DNA from: JACVRW01 sp963716215
Lineage (GTDB): Bacteria > Actinomycetota > Thermoleophilia > Solirubrobacterales > Thermoleophilaceae
DNA length: 64,000 nt
NCBI GenBank assembly: GCA_963716215.1
Contig: OY970298.1
Coordinates: 3,596,001 to 3,660,000 of the forward strand
Direction of reading: 5' to 3'
Numbering within the stretch: position 1 is the stretch's first letter; each line of letters opens with the position of its first letter. Position numbers and translations under genes: made by a program. Under the pieces are notes generated by a model that was not told the origin of the DNA, searched no databases, and was given only the letters and a program-made list of their open reading frames with translations. Positions 1 to 8,848 of the stretch are shown piece by piece.

Positions 1-1
1 C

Positions 2-88
2 GGGAGCACCGGCGTGATCCTGTGGTTCATCGCGGGCCAGGTGTTGGCCTACGAGTTCCGCCCGGACGCGCGAACAGCCTCGGAATAG
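2..88 (+). CDS. C-terminal end of an unidentified membrane protein (partial)
   Basis: An open frame enters the window from the left edge and stops with TAG at 86-88. The 28 visible residues contain a hydrophobic stretch (VILWFIAGQVLAYEF) followed by a short charged tail, as at the end of a polytopic membrane protein. Next to a glycosyltransferase and a BY-kinase, an O-antigen ligase or Wzx/Wzy-type protein would fit, but that is inference. It would converge with and overlap the glycosyltransferase gene by 40 bases, so the call is tentative. Confidence 0.4.
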   Translation, partial: GSTGVILWFIAGQVLAYEFRPDARTASE

Positions 89-1173
89 CACTCCTCCAGG
101 CGGTCGACCACCCGCGACCACGAGTAGCGCCGCTCGACCTCCGCCCGGTTGTGCTCGCCCATCGAGCGACGCAGCGCGGGATCGGCCAGCAGCTCCGCCA
201 GCGCCCCGGCCAGCGCTCCGGCGTCACCGGGCGGGACCTTGCGCGCCCCCTCGTCGGGCACCAGGTGCCCGAGGCCACCCGCGGACGTCACGACCAGCGG
301 GCGGCCGCAGGCCATCGCCTCCAGCGCGGTCATCCCGTACGGCTCGCCGTAGGAGGGCAGGCAGTAGACGTCGCAGCTGCGCATGGCGGCGGCCACCCGC
401 TCGCGCTCCACGCGGCCGAGCAGCTCGACCCGGTCGAGCGCGGGCGACTCCCCCACCCTCCGGCGGACGGCGTCCTGCTCGGCGCCCACCCCGGCCACCA
501 GCAGGCGCGCCTCCGGCAGGTCGGGAGCGAGGCGGGCGAACGCATCGAGCAGCACGTGGATCCCCTTGCGCCGCTCGAGGTTCGCGAGGAAGAGCACGTC
601 CTGGCCGGTCGGCTCGGTCGCGGGCGGCAGCCAGGCCCGCTCGTCGATCCCCATCGGGAGCTCGTGCACGTGCGCCCGCCCGCCGGCCGCGCCGTTCAGC
701 TTGGACGCGGCGGCCGGGGTCGAGAGCAACACGATCGCGGCGCGGCGCTGCTGGGCGGCGCGCAGGATCCCCTTTACGCGCAGCGCGGTGGAGCTCGAGC
801 CCTCCCAGTCGGGCACGTACGGGCCCAGCACCGTCGGCGGGCGGGCGTCCACCAGCGCCAGGCTCACGCCCACGTCGACCGGGTTGAGCTGGTGGACCAG
901 GTCGAACGACCGCTCCGCCGCCAGCCGGCGATAGAGCCGGCGAGCCCTCAGCATGAAGCGGGCACGCCCGCTCGGGCCGAGCCGGTGCAGGGTCACGCTC
1001 TCTGGGAGCCCGCCGCGCAGGTCGAGCCCACCGGCAGCCACGTGCAACTCGTGTCCGCGCCTGCCAAGCTCCTGTATGAACCCGAACGCGACCAGCCCGT
1101 CGCCATGGGGCAGGTGATCGGTCAGCATGGCCGAAGGAGGGATCACGAAGATGCGCAGCGCCACGGTGTTCAA
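49..1173 (-). CDS. Glycosyltransferase family 4 (GT-B fold)
   Basis: 374 residues, a normal length for GT4 enzymes, which transfer sugar from a nucleotide-sugar donor while retaining anomeric configuration. The N-terminal Rossmann half begins with a beta strand and a glycine-rich loop (PHGDGLVAFGF). The C-terminal half carries the donor-site EX7E motif at about E277 to E285 (EPYGMTALE), followed by the CGRPLVVTSAGG loop. The acceptor and linkage cannot be read from sequence. It is divergent from the BY-kinase gene across about 67 bases, so surface polysaccharide assembly is the likely role. Cytoplasmic or membrane-associated. Confidence 0.9.
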   Translation of the reverse strand: MNTVALRIFVIPPSAMLTDHLPHGDGLVAFGFIQELGRRGHELHVAAGGLDLRGGLPESVTLHRLGPSGRARFMLRARRLYRRLAAERSFDLVHQLNPVDVGVSLALVDARPPTVLGPYVPDWEGSSSTALRVKGILRAAQQRRAAIVLLSTPAAASKLNGAAGGRAHVHELPMGIDERAWLPPATEPTGQDVLFLANLERRKGIHVLLDAFARLAPDLPEARLLVAGVGAEQDAVRRRVGESPALDRVELLGRVERERVAAAMRSCDVYCLPSYGEPYGMTALEAMACGRPLVVTSAGGLGHLVPDEGARKVPPGDAGALAGALAELLADPALRRSMGEHNRAEVERRYSWSRVVDRLEECYSEAVRASGRNS

Positions 1174-1240
1174 TCATCGTGCCAGCCGGGCATGATTTAC
1201 CTTCGCCCCGTCCGAAGACCTGATGTAGCCTGATTCTTTC

Positions 1241-2848
1241 GTGGCTCCAGCTGAGAACTCCAGCACGTACGGCCTCGATTCACCGACGCGGGAGCACACC
1301 TCCCTGTTGTCGGTGTTGCGCCGCCGTGCGCTGATCATCGTCGTAGTCACCCTGCTCGCCGGCGGGGCTGCCGCTGCGTTCGCCTACGCGACCCGCGAGA
1401 GCTACGAGTCGACGGCGAAGCTGCTCTTCAACCAGACGATCGGCCCGGAGCTGCAGGCGCTCGGCCTGCTCCCCGGTGCGCCCGACGCGGACAACCTTTC
1501 GCTCAACAACGTGCAGGTCGTCGGCTCGCACGAGGTGGCCGTCGAGACTGCCCGCCAGCTGCAGAACGCCGGCTGGGACCAGTCGGTCGACGACGTGGAG
1601 AAGAACGTCACCGTCTCGGCCGCACGCGACACCGACGTCGTCGACGTGCTCGCCAAGGCCGACTCCGCCGAGCGCGCCGCCCAGCTGGCCTCGACCTACT
1701 CGCAGAACGCCCGCACCGTCGCGGACAACGAGCAACGCGAGCAGGCGCGCAAGGCCCTCGCCAACGTCGAAGGACAGCTCGCGGAGCTCCCGATCGAGGA
1801 GCAGGCCGGCCCCGTCGGCCGCGATCTACGCGACGACATCCAGCGCCTGCGCACGCTCTCGGACGTCGGCACCGGCAGCCCGCGGATCATCCAGCGTGGG
1901 TTCGTGCCCACCTCCGAGAGCAACAACCCGATCCAGACGGTCGTTCTGGGGGTGCTGTTCGGCCTCCTGCTCGGCGTGGGGCTGGCGCTCGTGCGCGAGC
2001 AGTCCGACCGCAAGCTGCGGCGCACGGAGCAGGTCACGAGCGCCTTCGAGGCCCCGGTGCTCACCACGGTGCCGCGCAGCCGCGCCCTCAAGCGCCACAA
2101 GCCGTTCGCCGACCTGCCACCCCAGGTCGCCGAGGCGTTCCGAATGCTCCAGATGAACCTGCGCTTCGCCCGCGAGGATCCCGTGCGCAGCGTGCTGGTC
2201 ACCTCGGCCCGCAAGGGCGAGGGTAAGACCACCGTGTCGTGGAACCTCGCCGCGGCCGCCGCCTCGGGCGGGCTCTCGGTGGCGCTGGTCGAGGCCGACC
2301 TGCGCCGCCCCAGCCTGAGCAACCGCTACAACCTCGCCCCGTCGCCCGGACTCACGGAGACGCTGCAGGGCGAGGTCTCGATCTCCGACGCGATGCAGGC
2401 GATGATGCCGGTCGGCCGCAACACGGACCTGGCCGGGCACCCGCGGCCCCTGCAGGTGCTGGTGGCCGGACAGCCGGCGTCCAATCCCTGGGCGCTGATG
2501 CAGTCCTCGGTGATGACCCGTGTGCTCGACGTGCTCAAGCGCGACCACGACCTGGTGGTCATCGACACGCCCCCGCTGCCGCACGTGGCCGACGCGATCT
2601 CGCTGCTGCGCGACGTGGACGGCGTGCTCGTCACGGCGTCGGTCAACTCCACCCGCGGACCCGAGGCTGGACGCCTACGCGACATGCTGCAGGGTCTGGA
2701 CGCCAACGTGCTCGGCGTCGTGGCCAACGGGGGCTCGGCCCTCAGCGGCTACTCCGCCTACGCCCGGGCGACCTCCGCGAACGCGGGCGACGACGGCCAG
2801 TTCGGCCGGCCGCTGAACGTGCCGGACTCCGCCGACACGCGGCGCTGA
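1241..2848 (+). CDS. Polysaccharide co-polymerase / BY-type tyrosine autokinase (Wzc/CpsCD-like)
   Basis: 535 residues with the Wzz-plus-kinase architecture in one polypeptide. Transmembrane segments lie at about 30-50 and 231-251, bracketing an extracytoplasmic region. The cytoplasmic kinase has Walker A (ARKGEGKTT, about 323-331), Walker A' (ALVEADLRRP, about 348-357) and Walker B (LVVIDTPPLP, about 438-447). The C-terminal tail has Tyr504 and Tyr507 (SGYSAYAR), likely autophosphorylation sites. Such proteins control chain length and export of exopolysaccharide through phosphorylation cycling. Start is GTG at 1241. Neighbouring glycosyltransferase and sugar-phosphate transferase genes support the role. 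Confidence 0.9.
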   Translation: MAPAENSSTYGLDSPTREHTSLLSVLRRRALIIVVVTLLAGGAAAAFAYATRESYESTAKLLFNQTIGPELQALGLLPGAPDADNLSLNNVQVVGSHEVAVETARQLQNAGWDQSVDDVEKNVTVSAARDTDVVDVLAKADSAERAAQLASTYSQNARTVADNEQREQARKALANVEGQLAELPIEEQAGPVGRDLRDDIQRLRTLSDVGTGSPRIIQRGFVPTSESNNPIQTVVLGVLFGLLLGVGLALVREQSDRKLRRTEQVTSAFEAPVLTTVPRSRALKRHKPFADLPPQVAEAFRMLQMNLRFAREDPVRSVLVTSARKGEGKTTVSWNLAAAAASGGLSVALVEADLRRPSLSNRYNLAPSPGLTETLQGEVSISDAMQAMMPVGRNTDLAGHPRPLQVLVAGQPASNPWALMQSSVMTRVLDVLKRDHDLVVIDTPPLPHVADAISLLRDVDGVLVTASVNSTRGPEAGRLRDMLQGLDANVLGVVANGGSALSGYSAYARATSANAGDDGQFGRPLNVPDSADTRR

Positions 2849-2855
2849 GCTTCGC

Positions 2856-4319
2856 CTAGCTCTGGTCCGAGAGGTACTCGGGACTGCGCCGGCTGAGCAC
2901 GTACGGCACCGTCCGGGCCAGGATCTTGGCGTCGAGCCAGAGCGACCAGTTCGCGCAGTAGAGATAGTCGATCGTGACCATGTCGCTCATCGGCACTCGG
3001 CTGGAGCCGAGGATCTGCCAGGGGCCGGTCACGCCGGGCGCGACGTGGTAGCGGCGCCGCTGCCAGCCCGAGAAGAGGCGGTCCTCCTCGGTGATCAGCG
3101 GCCGCGGCCCGACCAGGCTCATGTCGCCGCGCAGCACGTTGACCAGCTGCGGCAGCTCGTCCAGCGACCGCCTGCGTAGGCGCCGCCCGACGCGGGTCGT
3201 GCGCGGGTCGTCGGGGATCTTGAACATCGGCGCCGCCTCGTTGAGCTTCAGCAGCTCCTGCTTGCGCTCGTCCGCGTCGCGGACCATCGTGCGGAACTTC
3301 AGCATCTGGAACTCGCGCCCGTTGCGGCCGACGCGCGTCTGGCGGAACAGCACCGAGCCGGGCGAGGTCAGCCTGATCGAGAGCGCGATCGCCAGCAGCA
3401 GCGGCGACAGCAGGATCAACATCAGCGACCCCACCAGCACGTCGAACGTCCGCTTCAGCAGCCGCGACGACGGCGACAGGCCGAAGCCGCGGACGCCGAG
3501 CAGCATCTGGCCGCCGAGGTCGTCGAACACGACCGAGGTGCCGATCACCTCGAGCATGCGCGGCAGCACGGCGACCCTGACGCCACAGACCGTGGCCAGC
3601 CGGATGATGTCGACGACGTCACCGCCGCCCTCCTGCGCGGGCGCGACCACCACTCGCTCCACGCGGTGCTGCTCGATCACGGCGGGCAGCTCGTCGAGGT
3701 CGCCGAGCAGCTTGTCCGGCCGGTCGGCGCGCGGGTCGCTCGCGCCCACGCGACCTACCACGGTGGCGTTCAGCGCCGGGTTGCCGGCCAGCTTGCGCCG
3801 TACCGCCGCGGTGGTCGCGGCGTCGCCGATCACCAGCACCCGCTCGGGCTCGGTCGTGCGCACCGCCGCGAAGCGCGCCACGCCGCGGGTCAGGACCAGC
3901 GCGGCGGTGAGGATCGCCCACATCGGCAGTGGGTGCGAGCCCCCCGTGTACACGAAGGCCTGCACACCCTCGATCGTCAGCGCGAAGATCGCCGCCACAC
4001 CCACGAGCGCGGGAGCTTCGTCCAAGGTGGTCTTGTGGAGCACGAACTGATCGCGGTCGTAGAGCCCGGCCGCCTTTGCCAGCAGCATGAAGAACGGCAT
4101 GTAGGCCACGACCCACCAGGAGAAGACCAGCTCCGAGAAGGGCAGCACCGACACCACCGCCCACGCGATCAGCACGGCGAGGCAGTCGGCGCCAACCAGG
4201 GCCAGCCTGCCGATGCGGTCCCGCCGGCGCGTGCGCCCCGAGAGCCGCGGCTCGTCGAACGGCAGCTCGGCGGCCTCGAGCGCGGCCAGCGTCCGGTCCG
4301 TGACGCTCATCTCATGCAT
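2856..4319 (-). CDS. Exopolysaccharide polyprenyl glycosylphosphotransferase (initiating sugar-1-P transferase)
   Basis: 487 residues. The N-terminal half has four to five hydrophobic segments and a CoA-binding-like Rossmann part (RVLVIGDAATTAAVRRKLAG). The C-terminal bacterial sugar transferase domain starts at LLKRTFDVLVG, with the hallmark LKFRTM segment, DELPQLVNVLRGDMSLVGPRP and a closing YLYCANWSLWLDAKI stretch. The family moves a sugar-1-phosphate onto undecaprenyl phosphate at the inner membrane, the first step in repeat-unit synthesis. The gene converges on the BY-kinase gene with 7 bases between. Start ATG at 4319; an in-frame ATG at 4310 is an alternative. Confidence 0.92.
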   Translation of the reverse strand: MHEMSVTDRTLAALEAAELPFDEPRLSGRTRRRDRIGRLALVGADCLAVLIAWAVVSVLPFSELVFSWWVVAYMPFFMLLAKAAGLYDRDQFVLHKTTLDEAPALVGVAAIFALTIEGVQAFVYTGGSHPLPMWAILTAALVLTRGVARFAAVRTTEPERVLVIGDAATTAAVRRKLAGNPALNATVVGRVGASDPRADRPDKLLGDLDELPAVIEQHRVERVVVAPAQEGGGDVVDIIRLATVCGVRVAVLPRMLEVIGTSVVFDDLGGQMLLGVRGFGLSPSSRLLKRTFDVLVGSLMLILLSPLLLAIALSIRLTSPGSVLFRQTRVGRNGREFQMLKFRTMVRDADERKQELLKLNEAAPMFKIPDDPRTTRVGRRLRRRSLDELPQLVNVLRGDMSLVGPRPLITEEDRLFSGWQRRRYHVAPGVTGPWQILGSSRVPMSDMVTIDYLYCANWSLWLDAKILARTVPYVLSRRSPEYLSDQS

Positions 4320-4375
4320 CCGAACCCATTGTCTACCTGCTATCGCAGGAGTGCGCCACTCCTGTCAGGCGCGAT

Positions 4376-5563
4376 TCAGCGACAACGTCTTGCGTCGGTG
4401 CTCTTGCGGCAGCCCTGGTACTTGCGCGCCGTCTGCGTGAACGTCCGCAGAATCGGCATCGGAGAGAACACCCCGTTGCGCACGCGCGTGAGGCCCGCGT
4501 AGCGGAACGACATCACGGAGTCGGGGCTCTGGCGGTCGTACTGGGTCGCCCACGTGTACCAGTAGGCCCGGGTGATCTTGAGCTTGCGCCGGTTTCGGAC
4601 GAGCCGCTTGTAGCCGGCCTTCATCCGCAGCCGCTGACCCTTGGTGGTCGTCTCCAGACCGAGCAGTGCCTTCTTCGGGATCTTGCCCACCGACGCCGGC
4701 CAGCTCAGCTCGGTGATGCTGATCGGCACGCGCCCATCGCCCGCCCTGCGGGTCCGCTGGCGCACGCGCTTGACGATCTCGAGCATCTGGTCGATCGTCC
4801 CGGACACGGACTGCTTGTTGTTCGTGAACGGGTGCACGGCGATCTCGTCGAACCAGCGCTTGCCGCCGGCCTTGTACAGATCGGTGGCGGCCTCCCACTG
4901 GCTGTAGTTCGGCGCCGCGACGAAGGACCCCGCGACGACCGTGGCCTGCCGATCGACCGCCTTGATCGCCTGGTACGCGGACTTCAGCAGCTGGGTGTAG
5001 CCGCGCTGCCAGGGACGGGTGCTCCAGTGCCAGGGCGCGTTCTCCTCGTTCCAGACCTGCCACCGGCGGATCGGAAACGGCTGGACGGTCGGGTTCGCGG
5101 CCCAGAAGCTGCCGCCCGGTCCGTAGCGCGCAACGAGCACGCTCATCAGCGCGCCGTAGGCCGTCGGATCCTTCGGCGCCGCCCGGAACCAGTCCCGGCT
5201 CCGCGGGCGCGAGGAGGCCCAGCGCGGCGTGGCGGTGATGTTGAACAGCACCTCCAGCCCGTGAGTCGCGGCGGCCTTCACGTTGCGGTCGAACTGCTCG
5301 AACGTGTACCTGCCCTTCGAGGGCTCCAGCTGGTCCCAGGCCTGGGTGACCCGGACCGACTCGACGCCGGAGCTGGCCATCAGCGCGTACTGCTGGTCCA
5401 GGACGGTCTCGGACCGAGCCGAAGACAGCTCGGGAGGCACCACCATCGAGAAGAAGCCGAACGGAACCTTCCGCTTCGCGGCTTCGGCCGGCGTGGCGGC
5501 CACGGTCGCGGCAGCCAGAGCGGCCAGGGTCAACAGCAGCGTGAATCGGCGAAGGCGGATCAT
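4376..5563 (-). CDS. Secreted clan GH-A-like glycosidase
   Basis: 395 residues. ATG at 5563 was chosen because it is followed at once by a signal peptide (MIRLRRFTLLLTLAALAAAT, then an AEA cleavage region); the frame remains open 24 codons upstream without signal-like character. The TIM-barrel pattern of clan GH-A is visible: VWNEENAPWHW carries the Asn-Glu of the acid/base strand, and ISITELSWP has the presumed nucleophile Glu. The order and spacing fit GH5/GH39-like enzymes; substrate unknown. Its position beside exopolysaccharide genes suggests polymer trimming. The three C-terminal Cys residues may form a disulfide. Confidence 0.75.
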   Translation of the reverse strand: MIRLRRFTLLLTLAALAAATVAATPAEAAKRKVPFGFFSMVVPPELSSARSETVLDQQYALMASSGVESVRVTQAWDQLEPSKGRYTFEQFDRNVKAAATHGLEVLFNITATPRWASSRPRSRDWFRAAPKDPTAYGALMSVLVARYGPGGSFWAANPTVQPFPIRRWQVWNEENAPWHWSTRPWQRGYTQLLKSAYQAIKAVDRQATVVAGSFVAAPNYSQWEAATDLYKAGGKRWFDEIAVHPFTNNKQSVSGTIDQMLEIVKRVRQRTRRAGDGRVPISITELSWPASVGKIPKKALLGLETTTKGQRLRMKAGYKRLVRNRRKLKITRAYWYTWATQYDRQSPDSVMSFRYAGLTRVRNGVFSPMPILRTFTQTARKYQGCRKSTDARRCR

Positions 5564-5650
5564 CGCGTGGCACCGTAGCAAGGTTGTTCTGCCGGGTCGC
5601 CGGTTCAAACAGGCTTTGGGACGCCATTTACGCAAGGGTTGCGCGAAGCT

Positions 5651-5666
5651 GTGAATCGTGGTTCAC
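5651..5666. promoter_or_regulatory. Candidate TetR operator (GTGAA-N6-TTCAC)
   Basis: A perfect 5-base inverted repeat, GTGAA and TTCAC with six bases between, lies 10 bases before the ATG of the TetR gene in the 112-base region separating it from the divergent glycosidase gene. TetR proteins commonly bind such short palindromes to repress themselves. The site supports starting the TetR gene at ATG 5676 rather than at GTG 5658, which lies inside the palindrome. Arms of five bases can occur by chance. Confidence 0.4.
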
Positions 5667-5675
5667 TTCTTCGCG

Positions 5676-6296
5676 ATGCCGTATCGGGCCACCGAGCGAA
5701 CCGAGGCGCGCAGGGCCGCGACGCGCGAGCGGATCGTCGCGGCCGCGCTCGAGCAGGTCAGCGGCGGTGGATACGCATCGGCGGGCGTGCAGGCGGTGGC
5801 GACGCGCGGCGGTGTGGCCGTGGGGACCGTGTACCGCCACTTCCCGTCCAAGGGCGACCTGTTCGCCGAGGCGTTCCGGCGCGCTTCGCAGCGCGAGCTG
5901 GACGTGGTCGTAGAGGTGTCCAGCGCAGCTGGGTCCGCCCGCGAACGGGTGGCCGCGGCGGTCGAGACGTTCGCGCGGCGTGCGCTGGCGGGACCGGTGC
6001 TCGCGTACGCCCTGCTCGCCGAGCCCGTCGACCCGGCGGTCGAGGCCGAGCGGCTGCGTTTTCGCACCGGCTACCGCGACGCCTTCGCGCGCGTGCTCGA
6101 GGACGGCGTGCGCGACGGCGAGCTGCGCCCGCACGACACCCGCACGATTGCGGCGGCGCTCGTAGGGGCTCTGGGAGAGGCCCTGGTCGGTCCCCTGTCC
6201 ACGGCGAACGGCGGCGCCAAGGAAGAGCTGATCGCCACCCTTGTCCAATTCTGTGAGGAGGCACTGCCCCGTGCTCACGAGCGCGTCCACGCATGA
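5676..6296 (+). CDS. TetR/AcrR family transcriptional regulator
   Basis: 206 residues from ATG 5676 (alternative GTG 5658). The N-terminal helix-turn-helix is typical: RERIVAAALEQV, then VQAVATRGGVAVGTVYRHFPSK, with the family signature GTVYRHFPSKGDLF. The C-terminal ligand-binding half is helical and not assignable. The gene overlaps the AidB-like gene by 26 bases, so they form an operon with the crotonase, and the regulator probably controls acyl-CoA genes in response to an acyl-CoA or fatty acid. A palindrome sits just upstream. Confidence 0.9.
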   Translation: MPYRATERTEARRAATRERIVAAALEQVSGGGYASAGVQAVATRGGVAVGTVYRHFPSKGDLFAEAFRRASQRELDVVVEVSSAAGSARERVAAAVETFARRALAGPVLAYALLAEPVDPAVEAERLRFRTGYRDAFARVLEDGVRDGELRPHDTRTIAAALVGALGEALVGPLSTANGGAKEELIATLVQFCEEALPRAHERVHA

Positions 6297-7845
6297 CGTC
6301 CTGAACCAGGCTCCGCCGATCGTCCCCTACAACGTCTTCGAGGCCGACCTCGCCCTGCGCGAGGCGCTCGAGCGCGAGGGCGGCGGCTGGGGCGTCGACC
6401 GCCTGCGCGACACCGGCGAGCTGGCCGGCAGCCCCGAGGCGCTCGAGCACGCCGAGCGGGCCGAGCGCAACGAGCCGATCCTGCGCACCCACGACCGCTA
6501 CGGCAACCGCATCGACGAGGTCGAGCTCGATCCGTCGTGGCACTGGAGCCTGCGCCAGGCGGTCGAGCGCGAGATCCACTCGCTGCCGTGGCGCGATCCG
6601 CAGGCCCGGTGCCCACACCGTGCGCGCGGCCTGTTCGTGGTCTGGAGCCAGGCGGGCTCGGGCGTCATGTGCCCGGTGTCGATGACCTACGCCGCCATCC
6701 CGGCGCTGCGCACCACTCCCGAGCTGGCCGAGGAGTGGGAGCCGCGCCTGACCAAGCCCAGCTACGAGGACGGCGCCCTCGCCGGCATGGCGATGACCGA
6801 GAAGCAGGGCGGCTCGGACGTGCGCGCCAACACCACCCGCGCCGAGCCGGCCGGAGACGGCACGTGGGAGATCACCGGGCACAAGTGGTTCTGCTCCTAC
6901 CCCCCGTGCGACGTCTTCCTCACGCTCGCGCAGACGTCCGCCGGCCTGTCGTGCTTCCTGTTCGAGGGAAGCGACCCCGGCTTCCGGGTGCAGCGCCTCA
7001 AGGACAAGCTCGGCACGCGCTCGCTGCCGTCGAGCGAGGTCGAGTTCCACCGCGTGCGCGGCCGGCTGATCGGCGAGGAGGGCCGCGGCGTGGCCGCGAT
7101 CATCCGGATGGTCAACCACACGCGCCTCGACTGCTTGCTGGGCTCCACCGCGTCGATGCGCTGGGGCCTGACGCAGGCCGTGCACCACGCCCGGCACCGC
7201 AGCGCGTTCGGCAAGCTGCTGGCCGAGCAGCCGGCGATGCAGAACGTGCTGGCCGACCTGGCGGTCGAGTCGGAGGCGGCGACGGTCACCGCGATGCGGA
7301 TCGCCCGCTCCTACGACGAGGACGACTCGGCGTTCCGCCGCTTCGCGACGGCGGTCACCAAGTACTGGGTCTGCAAGCGGGCGGCGCCGCACGCGGCCGA
7401 GGCGCTGGAGTGCCTGGGCGGCAACGGCTACGTGGAGGAGTCGGGCATGCCGCGGCTGCTGCGCGACGCGCCGCTCAACTCGATCTGGGAGGGCTCGGGC
7501 AACGTGGCGGCGCTGGACGTGCTGCGGGCGACCGTGAAGGAGCCCGAGGGCCTGCCGGCGTTCATGGCCGAGTGCGAGCTCGCGCGCGGCGGCAACCAGC
7601 TGCTCGACGCCCACCTCGACCGGTTGCGCGAAGCCGGGCCGCCGACCCACCCCGAGCTGGAGGCGCGGCGCATCGTGGAGGAGCTGGCGCTGGCGCTGCA
7701 GGCGAGCCTGCTGGTGCGCAACGCGCCGGCGGAGGTGGCCGACGCGTTCTGCGCCGGGCGCCTCGGCGGCGGAGGCCTCGCGTTCGGCACGCTGCCGGCC
7801 ACGGTCGACGCGCCGGCGATCGCCGCGCGCGCGCTCGCGAGCTGA
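6271..7845 (+). CDS. AidB-like acyl-CoA dehydrogenase
   Basis: 524 residues, close to the 541 of E. coli AidB. GTG 6271 is preceded by GAGGAGG at 6255-6261; longer reading from TTG 6241 lacks such a site. AidB-type features: an N-terminal LNQAPPIVPYN segment, RTHDRYGNRIDEVELDP, FAD and substrate region AMTEKQGGSDVRANTT, ITGHKWFCSYP, and the C-terminal ECLGGNGYVEESGMPRLLRD...SIWEGSGN block. AidB in E. coli binds FAD and DNA in the alkylation response and has weak isovaleryl-CoA dehydrogenase activity. Here the operon with TetR and crotonase suggests acyl-CoA oxidation instead. Confidence 0.88.
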   Translation: MLTSASTHDVLNQAPPIVPYNVFEADLALREALEREGGGWGVDRLRDTGELAGSPEALEHAERAERNEPILRTHDRYGNRIDEVELDPSWHWSLRQAVEREIHSLPWRDPQARCPHRARGLFVVWSQAGSGVMCPVSMTYAAIPALRTTPELAEEWEPRLTKPSYEDGALAGMAMTEKQGGSDVRANTTRAEPAGDGTWEITGHKWFCSYPPCDVFLTLAQTSAGLSCFLFEGSDPGFRVQRLKDKLGTRSLPSSEVEFHRVRGRLIGEEGRGVAAIIRMVNHTRLDCLLGSTASMRWGLTQAVHHARHRSAFGKLLAEQPAMQNVLADLAVESEAATVTAMRIARSYDEDDSAFRRFATAVTKYWVCKRAAPHAAEALECLGGNGYVEESGMPRLLRDAPLNSIWEGSGNVAALDVLRATVKEPEGLPAFMAECELARGGNQLLDAHLDRLREAGPPTHPELEARRIVEELALALQASLLVRNAPAEVADAFCAGRLGGGGLAFGTLPATVDAPAIAARALAS

Positions 7846-7850
7846 GCGGC

Positions 7851-8672
7851 GTGGACACGCTGCGGTACGAGGTCGACGGGCGGGTCGCCCGCGTCACGCT
7901 GGACCGCCCCGAGCGCGGCAACGGGATCACGCTGGCGATGCCGCGCGAGCTGGCCGAGTGCGTCGAGCAGGCGAACCTCGACCCGGCTGTCCACGTGATC
8001 GCACTGGCGGGCGCCGGGAAGGGGTTCTGCGGCGGCTACGACCTGGTCGAGTTCGCGGAGCAGGAGATCCCGAACCACGATCCGGACCAGCCCTGGGACC
8101 CGGTGCTGGACTGGCAGATGATGAGCCGCAACCTGCGCGGCTTCATGAGCCTGTTCCACTCGGACAAGCCGGTGATCTGCAAGGTCCACGGGTTCTGCGT
8201 GGCAGGCGGCACCGACATGGCGCTCTGCTCGGACCTGCTGGTGATCGCGGACGACGCGCGCATCGGCTACCCGCCGGCGCGCGTGTGGGGCGTGCCGACG
8301 TCGGCGCTGTGGGCGTTCCGAGTGGGCGACCAGCGCGCGAAGCGGCTGCTGTTCACCGGGGACCTGATCGACGGCGCCACGGCGCTCGACTGGGGGCTGG
8401 CGATCGAGGCGCCGCCGGCCGCCGAGCTGGACGAGCGCTTCGAGGCGCTGGTGCAGCGAATCGCGCTAACGCCCGTGAACCAGCTCGTGATGATGAAGCT
8501 GCTGGTCAACCAGGCCCTGTACGCCCAGGGCCTGCAGGCCACGCAGTCACTGGGCGTCCTCTTCGACGGGGTGGCGCGGCACACCCCGGAGGGCTACGCG
8601 TTCGCGCAGCGGGCCGCCGAGGCGGGCTTCAAGCAGGCGGTGCGGGAGCGGGACGAGCCGTACGAGGGGTGA
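7851..8672 (+). CDS. Crotonase/enoyl-CoA hydratase-isomerase superfamily protein
   Basis: 273 residues. GTG 7851 follows the stop of the AidB-like gene by five bases. Crotonase features: VARVTLDRPERGNGIT, the oxyanion-hole segment GKGFCGGYDL, and KVHGFCVAGGTDMALCSDLLV with the second oxyanion glycines. The two acid residues used by classical enoyl-CoA hydratases are changed: the Glu of GGGCE is Asp in GGTDMA, and the Glu of the PEILLG segment is missing (YPPARVWG). Hydration may therefore not be its reaction; isomerase, hydrolase or a different CoA substrate is possible. Last gene of the TetR operon. Confidence 0.85.
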   Translation: MDTLRYEVDGRVARVTLDRPERGNGITLAMPRELAECVEQANLDPAVHVIALAGAGKGFCGGYDLVEFAEQEIPNHDPDQPWDPVLDWQMMSRNLRGFMSLFHSDKPVICKVHGFCVAGGTDMALCSDLLVIADDARIGYPPARVWGVPTSALWAFRVGDQRAKRLLFTGDLIDGATALDWGLAIEAPPAAELDERFEALVQRIALTPVNQLVMMKLLVNQALYAQGLQATQSLGVLFDGVARHTPEGYAFAQRAAEAGFKQAVRERDEPYEG

Positions 8673-8762
8673 GGCCCGGCCCGGCCTACCTCCTCGCTGC
8701 CGTTGGCCCGAACAACAGCGAGCAAGCAAGGCAGGGACGAAGCCGCGCGACGCCCCTTGCAA

Positions 8763-8815
8763 CGAGTGTGGGCCCCCACGATCACGCATAGCGGCATGTT
8801 CGGGGCCCACACTCG
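8763..8815. repeat. 14-bp perfect inverted repeat in a convergent intergenic region
   Basis: CGAGTGTGGGCCCC (8763-8776) is repeated in inverse as GGGGCCCACACTCG (8802-8815) around a 25-base loop. A second pairing, GGGCCCCCAC (8770-8779) with GTGGGGGCCC (8821-8830), competes with it. It lies between the convergent crotonase and LysRS-MprF genes, so a bidirectional transcription terminator is likely, though no T-run follows. A dispersed intergenic repeat is the alternative. The 176-base gap 8673-8848 holds nothing else I recognise. Confidence 0.6.
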
Positions 8816-8848
8816 GCGGGGTGGGGGCCCCGGCGCGGCCGGCGCCGC

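Noticed and set aside
5590..5620. GGTTCAAA resembling a tRNA T-loop
   Set aside because: Flanking bases cannot form the five-pair T stem, and no acceptor, D or anticodon arm can be drawn.
5758..7650. Long minus-strand open frame (630 codons) opposite the AidB-like gene
   Set aside because: Composition is a shadow of the codons on the other strand (repeating R, A, V, H); no domain, start site or promoter.
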